Source: Vibrio splendidus 12E03 (GTDB lineage Bacteria > Pseudomonadota > Gammaproteobacteria > Enterobacterales > Vibrionaceae). From it: DNA of 59,831 bases. Position 1 is the first letter of the stretch; each line of letters starts with the position of its first letter. The DNA is taken from contig NZ_AJZD02000207.1 of assembly GCF_000272105.2 (NCBI RefSeq), positions 4,029-63,859 of the forward strand, written 5' to 3'. The position numbers and the translations under genes were made by a program. Positions 52,049 to 59,831 of this stretch are shown here, one piece after another. The notes beneath the pieces were generated by a model. The model ran no database searches and was not told the DNA's origin. It worked only from the letters and a program-made list of their open reading frames with translations.

Positions 52049-52936
52049 TTATTGCTGTGGTTTGCCTTTGCAGTAAAAGGACTCCAGTAAGGGATTAATA
52101 ATGGATGGGTAAATATTGAGGCCGTCTAGCTTCTGTTTGAAGATATTTTGACTCTTTCGATTGTTGGTAAAAACAAAAGCATACATTGAAATGATGTTGT
52201 CTCGGAAAGCTGAATTAGTGATACGAATGTAGATATTTTTTACATTGCACTGCGATAGCTCGAGGTGATTGATGTATGAGGTCATTTCGGGTGCAGTGAT
52301 TGTATTTGATTGGTCATGAACATAAAGCGTGGCACTACCAAACGCATAGGACTGGTAGTTGTCTTTATCTAAAAATGGCGCTCGTTCTTTGTTGTAATGA
52401 ATGGAGTAGTAGGCGACTAATATGATGCCCAGCCACAGGGCACATAAGTTTAACGTAAATTGACGAGGAAACTTGGTTTTCGTTTTTTGATTACTGACTG
52501 GTTGTTGTAAATCTGGGCTTATCTTTGCGTCATCAATGCCAGTGTCTGCACTCGCCAATTCAAGTTGCACTTCAGCCTCAGCGAACGGCTTAATTTCTTC
52601 AACTTGCGGAGCTTGTTGCTTTGGTGAAATCACCAACAAGTAACCTTGCTTACTGATTGTTTTGAGCTCGAGCTCGTTGGTGTCTAATTTTTTGAATACT
52701 TTGCGAATATAACTAATGGTGTTGGTTAGAGATTGATCGGTAACCAATACACCTTGCCAACACTCTTCAAATAACTCCTCTCGCGAAATGCATCTATCTT
52801 GGTGCTTTAACAAGTACAACAGAACCTTGAATGGTAGAGGGCGCATGCTGACCGTGATATCCACTGGATGGTGAGTCAGCGTCCTTATCTCAGTATCAAT
52901 AGTGACGGAATAGGTGATATTACGCGTTTGATTCAT
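52049..52936 (-). CDS. ToxR-like membrane-bound winged-helix regulator
   Basis: 295 aa. N-terminal OmpR/ToxR-type winged helix (about 10-105: MRPLPFKVLLYLLKHQ, SREELFEECW, SLTNTISYIRKVFKKL, TISKQGYLL), an acidic Gln/Glu-rich linker (about 107-157), one membrane helix at about 160-178, and a periplasmic domain of about 115 residues with two cysteines (C230, C289) able to form a disulfide as in ToxR, VtrA or TcpP. Binds DNA while in the membrane and senses a periplasmic signal, by analogy. The ligand and targets are unknown; no ToxS-like gene is directly attached. The start ATG 52936 has only a weak site. Confidence 0.85.
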   Translation of the reverse strand: MNQTRNITYSVTIDTEIRTLTHHPVDITVSMRPLPFKVLLYLLKHQDRCISREELFEECWQGVLVTDQSLTNTISYIRKVFKKLDTNELELKTISKQGYLLVISPKQQAPQVEEIKPFAEAEVQLELASADTGIDDAKISPDLQQPVSNQKTKTKFPRQFTLNLCALWLGIILVAYYSIHYNKERAPFLDKDNYQSYAFGSATLYVHDQSNTITAPEMTSYINHLELSQCNVKNIYIRITNSAFRDNIISMYAFVFTNNRKSQNIFKQKLDGLNIYPSIINPLLESFYCKGKPQQ

Positions 52937-53166
52937 GGGCTCAGTAATTTAAATGGAGTTCATTTTGGCGGGCGGTACTTTAAGCATAGGAGGGCTGTCT
53001 GTAACTGTAAAATCTCATTGGTTATATAAAGATTACATTTAGCTATGTGGTTATGTTTTTGTTTGGCAATGGTTTGTGGTGGAAGCGATGGCTGGTTGCT
53101 AACGTAATGCCGCCTCGAGCTTGGGTGATAGCTTGACTTCTAATCGTTGTTTTAAAGGTAATTAGG

Positions 53167-53445
53167 ATGCCAGAAATTAAACAGAAAAACTCTCAATCGG
53201 TGAATCAGCTGTTGCAAGAGTATAAGGACGTCACTTCCATAGAGTCCTTTCAACTGGATGTCGTTCAGTCTCTTACTAAGATTTTTGCCGATAAAGATAA
53301 GAGTATTGAACACTGCGACAAGGTGACCTTACTAAAGGTTGCTCAGCAGCATATTGATCAAGAAATTGATTTCTCTCTTTCTGTTGGTTTCGACGATGCG
53401 GTTCCTATCCTCAATCAAATACGAAAAGTAATCGAAGCTGCCTAA
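53167..53445 (+). CDS. Small acidic helical protein, function unknown
   Basis: 92 aa, cytosolic by composition, no membrane helix or signal, mostly helical by pattern, one Cys. It starts at ATG 53167 after AGGTAATTAGG. Segments such as VNQLLQEYKDVTSI and LKVAQQHIDQEIDFSLSVGFDDAV are the clearest. I do not recognise the family. It lies between the ToxR-like gene (divergent) and tpx, with about 165 bases to tpx. Confidence 0.7.
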   Translation: MPEIKQKNSQSVNQLLQEYKDVTSIESFQLDVVQSLTKIFADKDKSIEHCDKVTLLKVAQQHIDQEIDFSLSVGFDDAVPILNQIRKVIEAA

Positions 53446-53609
53446 GCGTTGAATTTGCGCCCGAGGGTTAATAAACGTTTTTACTGACTTCGCAGGTGCA
53501 AATTATGAATGACATATAGATAAGAGATGTTCGATTTGAATGTCTTTAGATAATAGCAACACAGTCAGCTACAACAGCCATTTTTAGAATTACATTGAAA
53601 GGAATAAAC

Positions 53610-54116
53610 ATGAACACAGTGACATTTATGGGCGATAAAATCGCACTAGCAGGTGACTTCCCACAAAAAGGTGAAGTACTTACTACACCAGTAATGACAT
53701 CGGTATCGTTAGCACCACTAACGATTTCAGAAAAACAAGCTGATTTTAAACTGATCTACTTGTTCCCAAGCGTTGATACACCAGTATGTTCAAGCAGCAC
53801 TAAGGTGATCTCTGAACTAGCAGAGCTAAAATCAGAGTCAGTGGATGTATACACGGTTTCAACCGATCTACCATTTGCGCTTGCTCGTTACCAAGAGAGC
53901 GAGGGTGTGGAAGGCGTGGAGCAGCTATCGGTATTCAAAAATCCAGAGCTGTTAAAAGCATTCGGTACACAGTTTGAAGAGCATGCACTATCTGGCTTGT
54001 CAGCTCGTGCAGTTATCCTACTAGATGCGAATAATGTAGTTTTACACAGCGAACTGGTTTCGGAAGTGACTGAAGAGCCAAACTACAACGCTATTATTGA
54101 AGCTCTGAAAGCTTAA
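53610..54116 (+). CDS. tpx: Thiol peroxidase (Tpx), single-cysteine form
   Basis: 168 aa from ATG 53610. Peroxiredoxin that reduces hydrogen and alkyl peroxides. The peroxidatic Cys60 is in the family motif FPSVDTPVC (PxxxTxxC). Arg near 132 in GLSARAV is the conserved active-site Arg. The resolving Cys of E. coli Tpx (RFC segment) is replaced: PFALARYQESEG has Gln95 there, and Cys60 is the only cysteine in the protein. So it cannot form the usual intramolecular disulfide. Start after AAAGGAATAAAC. Function as a 1-Cys or trans-resolved enzyme is inferred. Confidence 0.9.
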   Translation: MNTVTFMGDKIALAGDFPQKGEVLTTPVMTSVSLAPLTISEKQADFKLIYLFPSVDTPVCSSSTKVISELAELKSESVDVYTVSTDLPFALARYQESEGVEGVEQLSVFKNPELLKAFGTQFEEHALSGLSARAVILLDANNVVLHSELVSEVTEEPNYNAIIEALKA

Positions 54117-54126
54117 TCATAGCGAG

Positions 54127-54157
54127 AGGCCTTGGTGAATTTTGGGCACCAAGGCTT
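54127..54157 (+). other. Hairpin after tpx
   Basis: GCCTTGGTG and CACCAAGGC are perfect arms around an AATTTTGGG loop. No T-run follows (CTTCACTGC), so it is not a classical terminator; it may stabilise the tpx mRNA 3' end. Confidence 0.55.
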
Positions 54158-54295
54158 CACTGCTAATTAGGCGAAACTTTATGGATTACAATATTTTGCT
54201 GAACCTAAGCAGGTTTCAGTCTACGCTTATAATTCCAATGCTTGCTGTGGATGATAGGTAAGTAGAGAATCAAATCAGATACAAGGTGTCACGCA

Positions 54296-54784
54296 TTGAT
54301 AAAATCTAAGCCTGCAATTTTTGTCATGATTTCAGCGTTAGGTGCATTGATTCTGACAATTGTCTTACTCATTCAACCTATCTCTTTAAGAGGGAGTCAG
54401 TGGGCGTGTAACCTCAAACATTTGGGTTTTGTTACGCCATCGTATGCGCAGTACTCTGAGTTGAATGAATTTATGCTGTACTCATTTAGTTCTGACGAAG
54501 ATTTTTTTGTCAGCGATAGGATTCAAACTGTGAATCAGCAGGGGGCAGTCGAAACGGCAGAGGTAGTGTTTGTCGGAAAATACACATTGCAAGATAATCA
54601 TTTAGAGATGGTATTTAATGAAGTGAACTTCAGACATAAACACCCGAATGACATGATCAATCGTAATCAGGCGCTGTATAAGGGTTTTACGATTCAATAT
54701 GATATTGAATTGGAAGGTGATTTTCTTTATCTGTTCTCTGCCAATAATAGTGAAGAGTTCAATCATATCTGCACTAAGCGCTAG
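54296..54784 (+). CDS. Membrane-anchored periplasmic protein, ToxS/VtrC-like in layout
   Basis: 162 aa. One N-terminal membrane helix (about 7-29), then a periplasmic domain of about 130 residues rich in beta-type pattern (GKYTLQDNHLEMVFN, GFTIQYDIELEGDFLYLF). Two cysteines, C38 and C159, sit near the start and end of that domain. The start is TTG 54296 after AAGGTG (eight bases); an ATG lies eleven codons in. I do not recognise the family by sequence. Size, topology and neighbour (a ToxR-like gene) are like ToxS, TcpH and VtrC, the lipocalin-like partners of such regulators; this is inference. Confidence 0.7.
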   Translation: MIKSKPAIFVMISALGALILTIVLLIQPISLRGSQWACNLKHLGFVTPSYAQYSELNEFMLYSFSSDEDFFVSDRIQTVNQQGAVETAEVVFVGKYTLQDNHLEMVFNEVNFRHKHPNDMINRNQALYKGFTIQYDIELEGDFLYLFSANNSEEFNHICTKR

Positions 54785-55036
54785 CCTTCTATAATCAGTA
54801 ATACCCAGTGCGTTCTCTTACTTATCAGAGTTGATTGAAGCCTCCCCCATAAACATTCATCACACCGGTTTTCTTCATATCTACTTGGTACAACCTAGTG
54901 GAATATTCTTCATTTTCGCTAATTCCAACTAAAATCCTATCCAAGGGCGTCTTTTCTACAAGAAAACTAGTCGAAGCCTTAACCATGATCTACAATACGG
55001 CAAAATTCTAACTCGACTATTTTCAGGAAGAGCTGC

Positions 55037-57619
55037 ATGTACATGAGCACTGATGAGGTTCGCAACGCGTTCCTTAAGTTCTTTGAGAGCAAAGGACACC
55101 AAATCGTAGACAGTTCATCGTTAGTTCCACATAACGATCCAACCCTGCTATTTACTAACGCAGGTATGAACCAATTCAAAGATTGCTTCTTAGGCGCCGA
55201 AAAGCGTGCCTACACTCGAGCAACTACGGCTCAGCGTTGTGTACGTGCGGGTGGTAAACACAATGACCTTGAAAACGTAGGTTTCACGGCTCGTCACCAC
55301 ACGTTCTTCGAAATGCTAGGCAACTTCAGCTTTGGCGACTACTTCAAAGAAGAAGCGATTGGCTTTGCTTGGGAATTCCTGACTGAGACTCTTCAACTGC
55401 CAAAAGACCGTCTGCTGGTAACGGTATACGAGACAGATGATGAAGCATTCGATATCTGGAACAAAAAAGTAGGTGTTCCTGCTGACCGTATCGTTCGCAT
55501 TGGCGACAAAGAAGGCGGTAAACAGTTCGAGTCTGATAACTTCTGGACGATGGGTGACACAGGTCCTTGTGGTCCATGTACTGAAATCTTCTACGATCAC
55601 GGTGAGCACATCTGGGGCGGCCGTCCTGGTACACCTGAAGAAGATGGTGACCGTTTCATCGAGATCTGGAACAACGTATTCATGCAGTTCAACCGTCACG
55701 CTGACGGTACAATGGAACCGCTACCTAAGCCTGCTGTAGATACAGGTATGGGTATTGAGCGTATTTCTGCAATCATGCAGGGCGTTCACTCTAACTACGA
55801 AATTGATGTATTTCAAAAGCTAATCAAAGCGACAGCGGAAGTTGTGGGTCATGACGATCTATCTAACCAATCGCTACGCGTTATTGCTGACCACATCCGT
55901 TCTTGTTCATTCCTAATCGCTGACGGCGTTATGCCTTCAAACGAAGGTCGTGGCTACGTTCTACGTCGTATTATTCGTCGTGCAGTTCGTCACGGTAACA
56001 AGCTTGGCGCACAAGGCGTGTTCTTCCACAAACTTGTGGGTGTACTGGCTGAAGTGATGGGCTCTGCGGCAGATGAACTTAAGAAACAGCAAGAGCTTGT
56101 TGAAAAAGTACTTCGCATTGAAGAAGAGAATTTTGGTCGTACTCTAGAGCGCGGCATGGTTATTCTTAATGACGCACTAGACGCACTTGAAGGCAAAGAG
56201 CTTGACGGCGAAACAGTTTTCAAACTTTACGACACATACGGCTTCCCAGCTGACCTTACTAACGATGTAGCTCGTGAACGCGACTTTACTATCGATGAAG
56301 AAGGCTTTGAGAAGGCGATGGAAGCACAGCGTAAGCGTGCACGTGAAGCTGGCCAATTCGGCACTGATTACAACGCGACAATCAAAGTAGACACCAACAC
56401 TGAGTTCTGTGGTTACACAGCAACTGAAGGTGCTGGTGAAATCTCTGCGCTATTTGTTGACGGCGAAGAAGTATCTTCACTATCGGCTGGCGACAAAGCA
56501 ATCATCATCCTTGAAGAGACGCCATTCTACGCTGAGTCAGGCGGTCAATGTGGTGATGCTGGTACACTAAAAACAGCGTCAGGTCTTTTCAAAGTACAAG
56601 ATACTCAAAAGCTAGGTAACGCATTTGCGCACCACGGTGAGCTAGTAGAAGGTGTATTTGCTAAGGGCGATAAAGTAGAAGCAACCGTTGACGCTGAGCG
56701 TCGTGCTGCTATTTCACTAAACCACTCTGCAACGCACTTACTTCACTCTGCATTGCGCGAAGTGTTAGGTGAGCACGTTGCTCAGAAAGGTTCTTTAGTT
56801 AAGCCAGACAATCTACGTTTTGACTTCTCTAACCTTGAAGCGGTAACACCGGCACAGATTAAAGAAGTAGAGCGCTTGGTTAACACACAAGTTCGTAAGA
56901 ACCACGTGATTGAAACCAACATCATGGATATCGAGTCAGCGAAAGAAAAAGGTGCAATGGCACTGTTTGGCGAGAAGTACGATGATGAAGTGCGCGTTCT
57001 ATCTATGGGCGATTTCTCTACTGAGCTTTGTGGTGGTATCCACGCAAGTAACACGGGTGATATCGGCCTATTCAAGATCACCTCTGAAGGTGGTATTGCT
57101 GCGGGTATTCGTCGTATTGAAGCGGTAACGGGTGAAGCTGCTCTAGATGCAGTAGAGGCTCAGGCTAACGCTTACGAAGAGAAGCTTGCTGAATCAGCTA
57201 AGAAAGCGAAATCTCTAGAGAAAGAAATCCAACTGCTTAAAGAAAAGATGGCTGCTGCAGAAAGCGCAAACATCATGGGCAAAGTAGAAGACATCTCTGG
57301 TACTAAAGTTTTGGTTGCTGCAATTGAAGGCGCAGACAACAAGAACCTACGTACTATGGTTGATAATGCTAAAAACCAAGTAGGTAGCGGCATCATCCTG
57401 ATCGCAAACGTAGCAGACGGTAAAGTTGGCTTGATTGCTGGTGTAACCAAAGACCTAATCGGCAAAGTAAAAGCGGGTGACCTTGTTAAGATGGTTGCTG
57501 AGCAAGTTGGCGGTAAAGGTGGCGGTCGTCCAGATATGGCTCAAGCGGGCGGTACTGACGTTGAAGCACTGCCAGAAGCACTTAAATCTGTGCGTACTTG
57601 GCTAGAAGAGCGTCTTTAA
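55037..57619 (+). CDS. alaS: Alanyl-tRNA synthetase
   Basis: 860 aa. Charges tRNA-Ala; the class II aminoacylation domain is N-terminal ([44 protein letters not shown]), then the tRNA-recognition part, an editing domain with zinc ligands ([24 protein letters not shown]) and a C-terminal oligomerisation region. ATG 55037 follows AGGAAGAGC at proper spacing; ATG 55043 is alternative. In relatives it comes directly after recA-recX; here recX is missing and about 3 kb of other genes intervene. Confidence 0.97.
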   Translation: MYMSTDEVRNAFLKFFESKGHQIVDSSSLVPHNDPTLLFTNAGMNQFKDCFLGAEKRAYTRATTAQRCVRAGGKHNDLENVGFTARHHTFFEMLGNFSFGDYFKEEAIGFAWEFLTETLQLPKDRLLVTVYETDDEAFDIWNKKVGVPADRIVRIGDKEGGKQFESDNFWTMGDTGPCGPCTEIFYDHGEHIWGGRPGTPEEDGDRFIEIWNNVFMQFNRHADGTMEPLPKPAVDTGMGIERISAIMQGVHSNYEIDVFQKLIKATAEVVGHDDLSNQSLRVIADHIRSCSFLIADGVMPSNEGRGYVLRRIIRRAVRHGNKLGAQGVFFHKLVGVLAEVMGSAADELKKQQELVEKVLRIEEENFGRTLERGMVILNDALDALEGKELDGETVFKLYDTYGFPADLTNDVARERDFTIDEEGFEKAMEAQRKRAREAGQFGTDYNATIKVDTNTEFCGYTATEGAGEISALFVDGEEVSSLSAGDKAIIILEETPFYAESGGQCGDAGTLKTASGLFKVQDTQKLGNAFAHHGELVEGVFAKGDKVEATVDAERRAAISLNHSATHLLHSALREVLGEHVAQKGSLVKPDNLRFDFSNLEAVTPAQIKEVERLVNTQVRKNHVIETNIMDIESAKEKGAMALFGEKYDDEVRVLSMGDFSTELCGGIHASNTGDIGLFKITSEGGIAAGIRRIEAVTGEAALDAVEAQANAYEEKLAESAKKAKSLEKEIQLLKEKMAAAESANIMGKVEDISGTKVLVAAIEGADNKNLRTMVDNAKNQVGSGIILIANVADGKVGLIAGVTKDLIGKVKAGDLVKMVAEQVGGKGGGRPDMAQAGGTDVEALPEALKSVRTWLEERL

Positions 57620-57636
57620 GCTTAAGTAATTGATAC

Positions 57637-57674
57637 AAAGATGCCCAATCAGTTGATTGGGCATCTTTTATTTT
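57637..57674 (+). terminator. Terminator after alaS
   Basis: AAAGATGCCCAATC and GATTGGGCATCTTT arms around an AGTT loop, then T-rich sequence. Confidence 0.92.
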
Positions 57675-57712
57675 GCCTATTGGAAGCGTGTTTAAACAAG
57701 GTTTGATTGAGA

Positions 57713-57760
57713 TTAACCAAGAAGTCTAATGGTGGCGTTAGACTCCTTGGTTAATTTTTT
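57713..57760 (+). terminator. Second strong hairpin with T-run, before lysC
   Basis: TTAACCAAG.AGTCTAA and TTAGACT.CTTGGTTAA pair around TGGTGGCG, followed by T6. It is about 50 bases beyond the alaS terminator and about 80 bases before lysC. Either a tandem terminator or an attenuator of lysC. Confidence 0.8.
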
Positions 57761-57839
57761 ATTGCTTCGCCCTGACGCGGAGTATGTGTTTTTTTGTCAT
57801 ATATAGACATTGGTCTTGGGAAGGTGAGGACGGGTGAAA

Positions 57840-59021
57840 ATGCCTCTTATCGTGCAGAAATTTGGTGGAACGTCGGTGGGTTCAATTGAACGAATCCATC
57901 ATGTAGCAGAAAAAATCATTGAAGCGAAAAATGAAGGGAACCAGATTGTGGTTGTCGTTTCTGCTATGTCAGGTGAAACAAATCGGTTGGTTAACTTAGC
58001 CACACAAGTTGATAGCGTACCAAACGCTAGAGAACTGGATGTGCTGTTAACGGCTGGCGAGCAAGTTTCCATGGCCTTGTTAGCAATGACGTTACACAAG
58101 TTAGGTTATGAAGCGACATCGATGACTGGCTATCAAGCCAAGATACACACGGATTCTAATCATAATAATGCAGCGATTGAGCGTATTGATACTGCCCCGA
58201 TTCAAGCACTGTTAGATGACAACCAGATTGTCATTGTTGCAGGCTTTCAAGGATTCAATGCGAAAGGCGATATCACAACATTAGGTCGCGGTGGTTCAGA
58301 TACTACAGCGGTAGCGCTTGCGGGTGCCTTACAGGCGAAAGAATGCCAGATCTATACTGATGTAGATGGTGTTTACTCTTGTGATCCTAGAGTCGTGAAG
58401 CAATCTCAAAAATTAGATACTTTAGACTTCCCTTCTATGGAAGAGATGTCCCGCCGAGGTGCTAAGGTTTTGCATCTTCCGTGTGTTCAGTATGCATGGC
58501 AGCACAACGTGCCATTGCGCGTGCTTTCAAGTTTTGAACAAGGCGAGGGCACATTGATCACGGGGAATCAGTGTTTGAATGATATTGCTGGTATCGCTAT
58601 TCAAAGAGATATGGTGCGTATCGAGTGTTTGAATGAAGACTTACCGTCTTTCATTTCACATTGCCAACTGTTGGGGATCGAAGTCTGTAGTGTGATCGAG
58701 GAAACAGAACGGGCAGCACTCATTATTAAACAAGACATAAGTGCCAAATTAAAACTAGTTTTTGACGAGAAAATCCGTAATAGTGAACAGGTTAGTTTGT
58801 TAACTGTGGTAGGAAGCCGAACACAAGAAATTGTGGTCAGTTCACATGGATTGTTGTCTGAAGGCGAAATTGATGTACAGCATCACTTATTGCAGCAGCA
58901 GTCTTTAACTTTGGTGATATCACCAACGCAAGTCGATATGGCTGCTAACATATTACACAATGCATACATCGTAGCGCGTGAAACACAGGGTTATCCTAAA
59001 AAAGAAGTGCATTTTGGTTAA
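57840..59021 (+). CDS. lysC: Aspartate kinase
   Basis: 393 aa from ATG 57840; GTG 57834 is two codons upstream and also has a fair site (AAGGTGAGGA). Phosphorylates aspartate, the entry to lysine, threonine, methionine and diaminopimelate. Kinase motifs: KFGGTSVG at the start, TLGRGGSDTTAVALA near 155, then EMSRRGAKVLH. The last 140 residues are two ACT-type regulatory domains. It is a monofunctional enzyme without a homoserine dehydrogenase part. Gene order alaS-aspartokinase-csrA is Vibrio-typical. Confidence 0.92.
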   Translation: MPLIVQKFGGTSVGSIERIHHVAEKIIEAKNEGNQIVVVVSAMSGETNRLVNLATQVDSVPNARELDVLLTAGEQVSMALLAMTLHKLGYEATSMTGYQAKIHTDSNHNNAAIERIDTAPIQALLDDNQIVIVAGFQGFNAKGDITTLGRGGSDTTAVALAGALQAKECQIYTDVDGVYSCDPRVVKQSQKLDTLDFPSMEEMSRRGAKVLHLPCVQYAWQHNVPLRVLSSFEQGEGTLITGNQCLNDIAGIAIQRDMVRIECLNEDLPSFISHCQLLGIEVCSVIEETERAALIIKQDISAKLKLVFDEKIRNSEQVSLLTVVGSRTQEIVVSSHGLLSEGEIDVQHHLLQQQSLTLVISPTQVDMAANILHNAYIVARETQGYPKKEVHFG

Positions 59022-59113
59022 ATAAACTCAATCGATAGTTTACGAAAATATAACTTTTGTTGGATAATGCTCTCGTAGCTAGATAAATTTAGAGATTACT
59101 CAAGGAGCAAAGA

Positions 59114-59311
59114 ATGCTAATTTTGACTCGCCGCGTTGGCGAAACACTGATGATTGGTGATGAAGTAACAGTTACTGTACTAGGCGTTAAAGGCAACCAA
59201 GTACGTATCGGTGTTAACGCACCTAAAGAAGTATCTGTTCACCGTGAAGAGATCTACATGCGCATTCAAGCTGAAAAAGGTAATGGTAACGTTGCATCTG
59301 GCAACTACTAA
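59114..59311 (+). CDS. csrA: Carbon storage regulator CsrA
   Basis: 65 aa RNA-binding dimer that recognises GGA in hairpin loops and controls translation and stability of many mRNAs. [18 protein letters not shown] at the start and [16 protein letters not shown] are diagnostic; Arg44-type RNA-binding residue present (HREE). Start ATG 59114 after AAGGAGC. Its activity is set by small RNAs under BarA (30.1 kb) and UvrY. Confidence 0.98.
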   Translation: MLILTRRVGETLMIGDEVTVTVLGVKGNQVRIGVNAPKEVSVHREEIYMRIQAEKGNGNVASGNY

Positions 59312-59328
59312 TACTTTTGCGTAGAGAA

Positions 59329-59356
59329 GAGGCTAGCATTGTTGCTAGCCTTTTTT
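59329..59356 (+). terminator. Terminator after csrA
   Basis: AGGCTAGCA and TGCTAGCCT perfect arms around a TTGT loop, then T6. Confidence 0.93.
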
Positions 59357-59742
59357 GATCTTGGGGAATCGAAACACTCATTATGACATAGATGAGTTGG
59401 ATAACGGATCGGGCTCAAAGTTGTGAAGTGAATGCTTTGTGATGTTGTGAGATACAGACAAGGTTGAACAGAACTGTTGCTCTCTATTTTGTTTGGCAAA
59501 ACTCAAGATTTATTAGCTTCCCCTATGGCGAAAATACGCATCCCGTAGTATTGTGCCATCAGCGGTAGCACTTGCTGCTGGATAAATTAGATAATTGTTT
59601 TCGGCTGTTTATTATTGCCAATCTTTCACCTTAATTTTTAAGGGAAAAAGCGCGATTTGAATCTTATAAGTTCAATTTGCAAGCGCTTTGGTTAAATAGC
59701 AAACGGTTGAGTGTTTTTGTCCAATTTTTTTCAATAAAGTGT
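59357..59742. other. Gene-free stretch before the tRNA
   Basis: About 390 bases. Frames on either strand are short, lack ribosome-binding sites and show no family resemblance. I see no strong dyad. It may contain upstream elements for the tRNA promoter (A/T-rich just before 59743). Confidence 0.45.
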
Positions 59743-59770
59743 TTGACATATTTTCGGTAAAACGTAATAT
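59743..59770 (+). promoter_or_regulatory. Promoter of the tRNA operon
   Basis: Perfect TTGACA (59743-59748), a 16-base spacer and TAATAT (59765-59770), followed by a GC-rich discriminator (GTGCCTCCGC), the hallmark of stringently controlled stable-RNA promoters. Confidence 0.9.
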
Positions 59771-59785
59771 GTGCCTCCGCAAGAC

Positions 59786-59831
59786 GGTGAGGTGGCCGAG
59801 AGGCCGAAGGCGCTCCCCTGCTAAGGGAGTA
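59786..59831 (+). tRNA. serV: tRNA-Ser (GCU), 5' part, cut by the window end
   Basis: Starts GGTGAGGTGGCCGAGAGGC and reaches the anticodon arm CCCCTGCTAAGGGG-type stem with GCT anticodon, then is cut off. Nearly identical to E. coli serV from memory. In E. coli the same csrA-serV-argVYZQ order occurs, so arginine tRNAs probably follow outside the window. Confidence 0.93.

Noticed and set aside
57620..57839. Lysine riboswitch before lysC
   Set aside because: The gap is only about 220 bases, two terminators fill much of it, and no lysine-riboswitch core motif is recognisable.

Overview
The window is a stretch of chromosome 1 of a Vibrio, probably of the V. splendidus clade or a near relative. 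This rests on gene order (tkt-epd-pgk-fbaA-mscS; zapA-6S RNA-fau-rpiA-serA; rpoE-rseABC-lepA-lepB-rnc-era-recO-pdxJ-acpS; barA/rlmD-relA-mazG-pyrG-eno-ftsB-ispD-ispF-truD-surE-pcm-nlpD-rpoS-mutS; pncC-recA; alaS-lysC-csrA-tRNA-Ser), on protein similarity recalled from V. cholerae and E. coli, and on the CTA/GTA/GCT-rich codon use of the highly expressed genes. No database search was possible. Almost all of it is core genome.

1-5.2 kb: last codons of transketolase, then epd, pgk and fbaA (central carbon metabolism and a route to vitamin B6), then mscS. 5.2-8.7 kb: a small membrane protein divergent from a TetR regulator, the divergent pair argO/argP, and a periplasmic SIMPL protein (yggE). 8.7-12.1 kb, minus strand: zapA, 6S RNA, fau, rpiA, serA. 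12.4-15.5 kb: ygfB, ubiH, ubiI. 15.5-20.3 kb: ytfK, a YbaK-type deacylase gene 4 nt behind ygfZ, divergent sdhE-ygfX, then nadB. 20.5-30 kb: the sigma-E operon rpoE-rseA-rseB-rseC behind a sigma-E-like promoter, then lepA, lepB, rnc, era, recO, pdxJ and acpS. 30-47 kb: hybrid kinase barA, rlmD, relA, mazG, pyrG, eno, then the tightly packed ftsB-to-rpoS series. 47-52 kb: mutS, pncC and SOS-regulated recA.

52-55 kb, between recA and alaS, is the only clearly accessory part. It has a ToxR-like membrane-bound regulator, a 92-residue protein of unknown function, a thiol peroxidase with no resolving cysteine, and a membrane-anchored two-cysteine protein built like ToxS/VtrC partners. recX, which I recall lying here in V. 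cholerae, is absent. 55-59.8 kb: alaS, lysC, csrA and the start of tRNA-Ser(GCU).

Several genes bear on global regulation: barA and csrA (Csr pathway), relA and ytfK ((p)ppGpp), rpoS and its neighbour nlpD, rpoE with its anti-sigma system, and 6S RNA. The non-coding surprises are phased repeats before rpiA, two palindromic repeats after eno, a large inverted repeat after relA, a possible small RNA downstream of the ybaK-like gene, and strong hairpins between lepA/lepB and alaS/lysC.
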